Assembly: GCF_036320965.1 (NCBI RefSeq)
Contig: NC_092236.1
Location: 11,208,518 to 11,272,517 of the forward strand
Direction of reading: 5' to 3'
Length of the DNA stretch: 64,000 nucleotides
Source: Panulirus ornatus
Taxonomy: Eukaryota; Arthropoda; Malacostraca; Decapoda; Palinuridae
Shown: positions 59,401 through 64,000 of the stretch, one piece after another
Numbering within the stretch: the first letter of the stretch is position 1
Layout: every line of letters begins with the position of its first letter
Program-made: the position numbers and the translations under genes
Notes under the pieces: model-generated
Seen by the model: the letters and a program-made list of their open reading frames with translations, nothing else
What the model was told of the DNA's origin: nothing
The model's database searches: none

Positions 59401-61760
59401 AAAAAGATGCATGCTAACCAATCTTACTCATCACAAGCCAAGAGGGCATCATGGATAAAGTATGTGGAGTGTGTCAACTTCAATACCAAACCTGAAACAT
59501 TTTGGGAGAATATAGAAGTTGGTTGTAAAGTAGTCTGTCTCCTTTGCTCTGCCTTAGTACTTGAGGTGTCAAAGTAAATGACTCCTCACCAGTAGCTAAT
59601 ACTCTTGCTGAGAATTTCTTAGCATTTAGTGTCATGAAACATAGTAGAGAGTTCCAAGAAATTAGAAAAAAGAGAGACCTCACCCATGTGAGTCTCATCT
59701 GAAAATGAAGAGGACTATAAAGAGCCATTTTCTAAAAAGGAAGTAACATCACCTATGTCAGACACTGAATCATTTGCTCCAGTGGATGAGAAAATTCCCT
59801 GTGATATGGTAAAAATCTTCACTTACAAAAATTTTATTAGGTTAGTTGAACTGGTATTGATGCTTATATACTTACATGTAGTTGGAAGATATCCATTATT
59901 CATAATATTCTTAGGTCAGGTAAATATCCTGCCAGTGCTACATGCTGTAGTCTTATTGCACTAACTAGTTGTGTTTTCAATTTAATGGAAAGAAATTTCA
60001 ATAGAATAGTGTAGTGCTTTGATTGAAATTAGAATCTCAATTCCAATATAGTGTTAGAAAGTTTTGAGATCCCACAGACTCCTTGATATGAATGTCAAGT
60101 GACATTTAGAAAGGATTTCATCCTCACATAACAGTAGTATTCTTGATTTTTGGTATCATAAGGCAATTTCAATAAATGGGCCTATGAGGCACACTTTTTA
60201 GGTGTATTTGACAGCTTTTAGACAAAAAGGAGGCACACTCTTTAGGTGTATTCGACAGATTTTAGACAAAAAGGAGAGTGTTGGTACCTGTCAATAAGTA
60301 CCTATGACAAGATATAGCCAGAATTGTAGGAAAAAGATGTGCTGCGAGGCAACATGTTAAATTAGTGTTGTAAACACTATTCCAGGGGATGTTAAAGTAT
60401 CACATTTGATGATGATTTGGTTATCTTTTGTACATCATCCGAATTTGCTGTAAGACATTAGCAAGTTGCTGTTAATAAAGTTGTTGCTTAGGTAGATAAC
60501 GTGTTTTAATCTTTCTGAGCAAGATACTAGCTTTTACAAGATCATCTAAAACATTAGCCATTCCACATGTAGTACTGAAAGGTAATCTCATTTCGTATGA
60601 AGAGGAAGCAAAATTTTTGACAAGATTGACTTGGGCCCCTCATATTAAAAATCTTTTAAGTAAAGGGACCTAGTTGCTAACTAAACATTATGAAGGTATT
60701 TTTGACAGCTTCTAAGAACAAATAGGAAAATTATTCTCTTGTTATTGTGTGATTCATTATGTAGATTGAAACTGGACAGTTGCTGTCAGATTTATTCATT
60801 GGCCATTGATGACATCCAAAGAATTGGTGATGTTGAAAATACTGTAGCTATGGTGTCATTGTATTTTCAGGGATTTCTTATTCTTCAAATTTGAAAGGAT
60901 GTATGCAGATTCTAGTTTGGACATACTCCATGGAAGGGTTCCTGAGGTGAATCTTTGCAGGGAAAGGGTGAAAACAACCAAAAGCAACATTGCTTCTGTA
61001 ATAACAAAAAGTAAATTTCATTTGCATGATACTATTCTTGGAAACAATAAAGCTATTTATTGTTGGCTCAAAATGTAATGGAAGGTGTAGGGTTTGCTGT
61101 AGTAACTGAAGAAGTTTCATATAGCAAAAGTACCAAAAGAGTCTTCCATATTTACTGCAGAGCTGTATGGTATTCATGCTACATTTAAATGAAGAGAGCA
61201 GTCCTCAGAAATTTACAGTCTACTATGCTTTCCAGTGTGAACCCCAGGTCATATTACACTGCTTGAGTGCTTGCCCTAGTTCAAAAGTTCAAGATTGGAT
61301 TGTAAGAATCCACTCAAAGCATGAGTGTAGAATGCTGATGGTGTAACTGAACCTTTTGGCTTCATTGGTAATGAATTAGATGCTGAAGATATAGCATCTA
61401 TATGTGAGTTATTCATGACTTTGATTTTATAAGCAGAATAGATGATTTTGTTGAATGTAAATGGAATGCTAGTTGGGACTTTGTAGTTGAAAAGGATAAC
61501 AAATTAAAGAGGGTAAAGATATATGTTGAATATTATTCCTTCAAGAGAAGTTACCATTTTGAGGCAGTTTTTTGTCAGCTGAGTGTTTGGCATATGTTGA
61601 CCATTGCCATGGTCATCTAATGGAGAGTGTACCTGTCACAGTTTGTAACACATAACTGTGCTATTACAGTGGATTTTGCCCTCATGAAGTGCCAAAAATA
61701 TATGAGTCTGAGTCAGACACATATTATATCATAGTAGTGGCAGGAATAAAATTATTAGAG
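59400..61760 (+). mobile_element. Relic LINE with RT and RNase H, I/Jockey-like group
   Basis: No long open frame, but shifting between + frames gives an ordered protein path. The pre-RT linker has 'ETFWENIE', 'NDSSPVANTLAENFLAF' style text, 'HSREFQEIRKKRDLTHVSLI' and 'PFSKKEVTSPMSDTESFAPV' (about 59410-59800). RT fingers follow with 'GKYPASATCCSLIALTSCVF' and 'NLMERNFNRIV' (about 59915-60010). An RNase H region has 'GVGFAVVTEEVSYSK', 'ESSIFTAELYGIHAT' (about 61085-61190) and 'GFIGNELDAED' (about 61360). A C-terminal segment (about 61560-61700) matches the 'LMEG..P.TVEH.L..C' ending of such elements. Several stops per domain. Elements with RNase H after RT belong to the I/Jockey-related groups; the exact clade is uncertain. 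Confidence 0.75.
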
Positions 61761-63155
61761 AAATGTCAGACTATGTTATAGTAGATAGTTTGATGATTTT
61801 TTCAAAGAAGCCATGATGTATAACTTTTAGTAAAAGTTTTATTTTTTGGATATTAGGTGCCCAAAATATAAAATTCTTTTACAGATTCAAGTTCTCAGAT
61901 ATCTTTTGATGCTAAAAAGTGCCAACTAACATTAGGTTTTAATGCTTTACAGATTCCACAAAATCAGTCAAGGATTATGTCAGAATTCAGGCTTTTGTCA
62001 AGAGCATGTCAATGCCCCTGCAAGAGATGTTTTGCATTTCAGAATAATGACAAGAGTTCACAAGTCAGGTCATTTGGCTTAGTGCATGGTTTATGTTCTC
62101 AAGAGCCCTCTCAAAATCTTGTGGTGTTGTGGTGAAATCTGTTATGTGTAACAAAGATGGATTACTGTTAGGGAGGAGTTGGCTGGGTATTTTATGTGTA
62201 AGTGGTTTTTGGTTTAATGTACAACAACAAATGTTGATTTTTTTTTAGTATCTTTCTTACCTCTCATTTACCTTGATATTTGATATCTACTCTTCTCATA
62301 TGGAGTTGTTAATCATTGAATTGTTTTGCATGTAAGTAAAAGTATTTTAGGTTTTTTTCCTATTTCAGTTATGGCTCTTCCTACCTTTTTCTGTCCCATG
62401 GCTTTTTAAGCCTTTGGTTTGCCAGTTCATTTGATAGGCTTCTTTCCTTTGGACGGTGATCTGTTGCTTGTCTAGAAGATCAGCTGTTTGACTTTATTAC
62501 TTATATAGGGTTCATGTTTCTTGTTCTACTTAAGGCTTTTTGAATTTTCTTTTCACTAGCATTTTAGGGGTGCTTTTTTTTTTTGGTCATACATTTAACA
62601 CATTCCTCTGATTTGGTATTCAACAAGGTTTCCCCATTTTGTGTAAGACATCTCTTTGATTACATCTTCCTTTTTCATCCATTTACACTTAAAACTGAAA
62701 TCTCCAAATTCACCTCAGTGATTGTGTATAGGTGTTTTGCTTTGGAAGTTTAGCATTCAAAATAGTTTTTATTTCAGTTAGTTTGTGATTAGAATACTGT
62801 CAGATTATGTTTACATTATTTTTAAAGAGGAGGTCTAATACATCATACTTCTGTTTGGTTTTGTTATTTGTTGACTAAGGGAGAACTTGTCACAGTCTAG
62901 ATACCGTAGTCTTGTTTTTGCAGCTGTTTGTGGTAGAATTGTTAGACAGTTTTGTTTTCTACCTGTGTCCATCTTAGTTTTGGTAGCATTGAAGTCCCTA
63001 AGGGAGACTATGTTTAGGAAACGGTGTGGTCAAAGCAGGATTTTATATTTCTGACATGTTCTATAATTTTTCATGTCTTTGCATCTAGAGACTTACAGAT
63101 AAGTGCAATGCTTGTATTTGCTATTGAAGTGTGTTGCATGCAGGTGAATGGTTGG
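61761..63155. other. Nothing recognised
   Basis: T-rich sequence on the + strand without coding homology or clear repeat. Confidence 0.45.
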
Positions 63156-63465
63156 TAGGTGAGAAAGTTTAGTGAGTAGTGGCTGGTGAGAAAGGTTAGT
63201 AAGTGGTGGGATGACAGATAAGTTACTTGTGAAAGAGAAAAGAGAGATGTGAGGGTGTCAAGTAAAGGGAAGGAGCATGAGTTACTGGGAGATGTGAAAG
63301 AAAAAATAGTAGGAGGCTAAGAGGAATGTGCAGGGGCTGAAATAGAGGGCAAATGAGTTGGGTGAGCTGATACTAGAGTTGGGATGAGCATTTATCAGAA
63401 CACTTGTGGAAGAATTTGAAATATTTTGGAGGAAGGTTAATAGTGTGAGAAAAACAGTATAGTGG
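63156..63465 (+). mobile_element. RTE-A linker fragment, old
   Basis: Follows the linker between endonuclease and RT at 26390-26650: 'gtaagtggtgggatgacaga', 'ttacttgtgaaagagaaaag', 'tactgggagatgtgaaagaa', 'agggcaaatgagttgggtga' and 'tattttggaggaaggttaat'. The frame is lost. Confidence 0.72.
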
Positions 63466-63489
63466 ATGGGGACATTGGTTTCTTGGTTG

Positions 63490-64000
63490 TTCTAATCTTC
63501 CTTTGACCCAGGCAACTGTTTTTCTCTTAGCCTCACCCACACATGGACTGTTGGTATTCCATCCACAAACATGCAATATCTCCTTGTCACACACAACACT
63601 TTACAACTCTTAACTTGCATAACATTTTTTGTAACTCTTGATTTTCCTGTGGCTAGTGCTATGTGCTAGCCCTGCCTTTTGGCAAAATGGTAGAAACAGT
63701 AACGAAAAGTAGTAGGAAGGAACATTATAGAGGAGCAGTAGTTATAGAAGTAGTAGGTAGGAATTAGGCAGGACCATTAGGTAGAAGTTATAGGTTAGAG
63801 CATTAAGTAGGCACATAGGTAGAAGTAGTTGGTAGGAACATAGGTAGGAGCCTTTGAAGATACTGCACAGCAGTTACCCTCTGCTCATGGCCTGTTAAGG
63901 GTGAGGCTTTAATATTAAAGGCTTTGAAGTGGCACTGGAGTTCACAAGTTATGGAGGCACTTTTGCCATGGCCACTCTTGAGGGAGTTCCCAAAGGGAAT
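63490..64000 (+). mobile_element. S repeat (SINE-like), + orientation, runs off the window
   Basis: Head 'cctttgacccaggcaactgt', 'tggactgttggtattcc', 'ctagccctgccttttggcaa', then an array of 'taggtagaagtagt'-like units (63720-63850), 'tggcctgttaagggtgaggc', 'gtggcactggagttcacaag' and 'ttgccatggccactcttgag'. The final 'ggcatcagagatatag' terminus lies just beyond the window edge. Confidence 0.8.

Overview
This window is nuclear DNA from an animal, most likely an arthropod and plausibly a decapod crustacean. Genes are split by GT-AG introns and both recognisable proteins are metazoan. Most of the rest is non-LTR retrotransposon debris, AT/GT microsatellites and long AT-rich intergenic sequence. 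The organism call is an inference from genome style, not from a marker gene. No bacterial-type operons, rRNA, tRNA or CRISPR arrays were seen.

Two genes can be reconstructed exon by exon. DCTN6 (dynactin p27) lies on the + strand in five exons between 6457 and 20172 and encodes 188 residues, close to the human length. An FBXO31-like F-box gene lies on the - strand in eight well-supported exons plus one tentative exon between 46089 and 24566 (about 441 residues). They are convergent, with 3' ends about 4.4 kb apart. One is a dynein adaptor component and the other a ubiquitin-ligase receptor, so nothing suggests a joint pathway. A possible small four-exon - strand gene (52783-52016) starts at a GC-richer promoter-like patch. 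A second promoter-like patch is near 54860.

Layout: 1-6456 is intergenic and holds a decayed Ty3/Gypsy reverse transcriptase (3137-3660). 6457-20172 is DCTN6, with introns full of retroelement fragments. 20173-24565 is the convergent spacer. 24566-46089 is the FBXO31-like gene, whose introns carry most of the repeats, including a near-full-length but frameshifted LINE (25560-28351) and a 1.4 kb open LINE reading frame (33480-34931). 46110-48190 is 5' flank. 48190-51290 is a decayed LINE on the - strand. 51400-59400 has promoter-like patches and otherwise no recognised gene. 59400-61760 is an old LINE with RNase H. 63160-64000 holds LINE and SINE-like fragments.

Working names used below: RTE-A (the abundant endonuclease plus RT LINE), RTE-B (a second related LINE), M2 (a short repeat that begins with a 'ggggataggggagaaag' motif) and S (a 500-560 bp short repeat). 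M2 ends in the same hairpin-forming tail as RTE-A, and S ends in the same roughly 60 bp tail as RTE-B. This suggests two LINE/SINE partnerships side by side, which is the most interesting pattern in the window.
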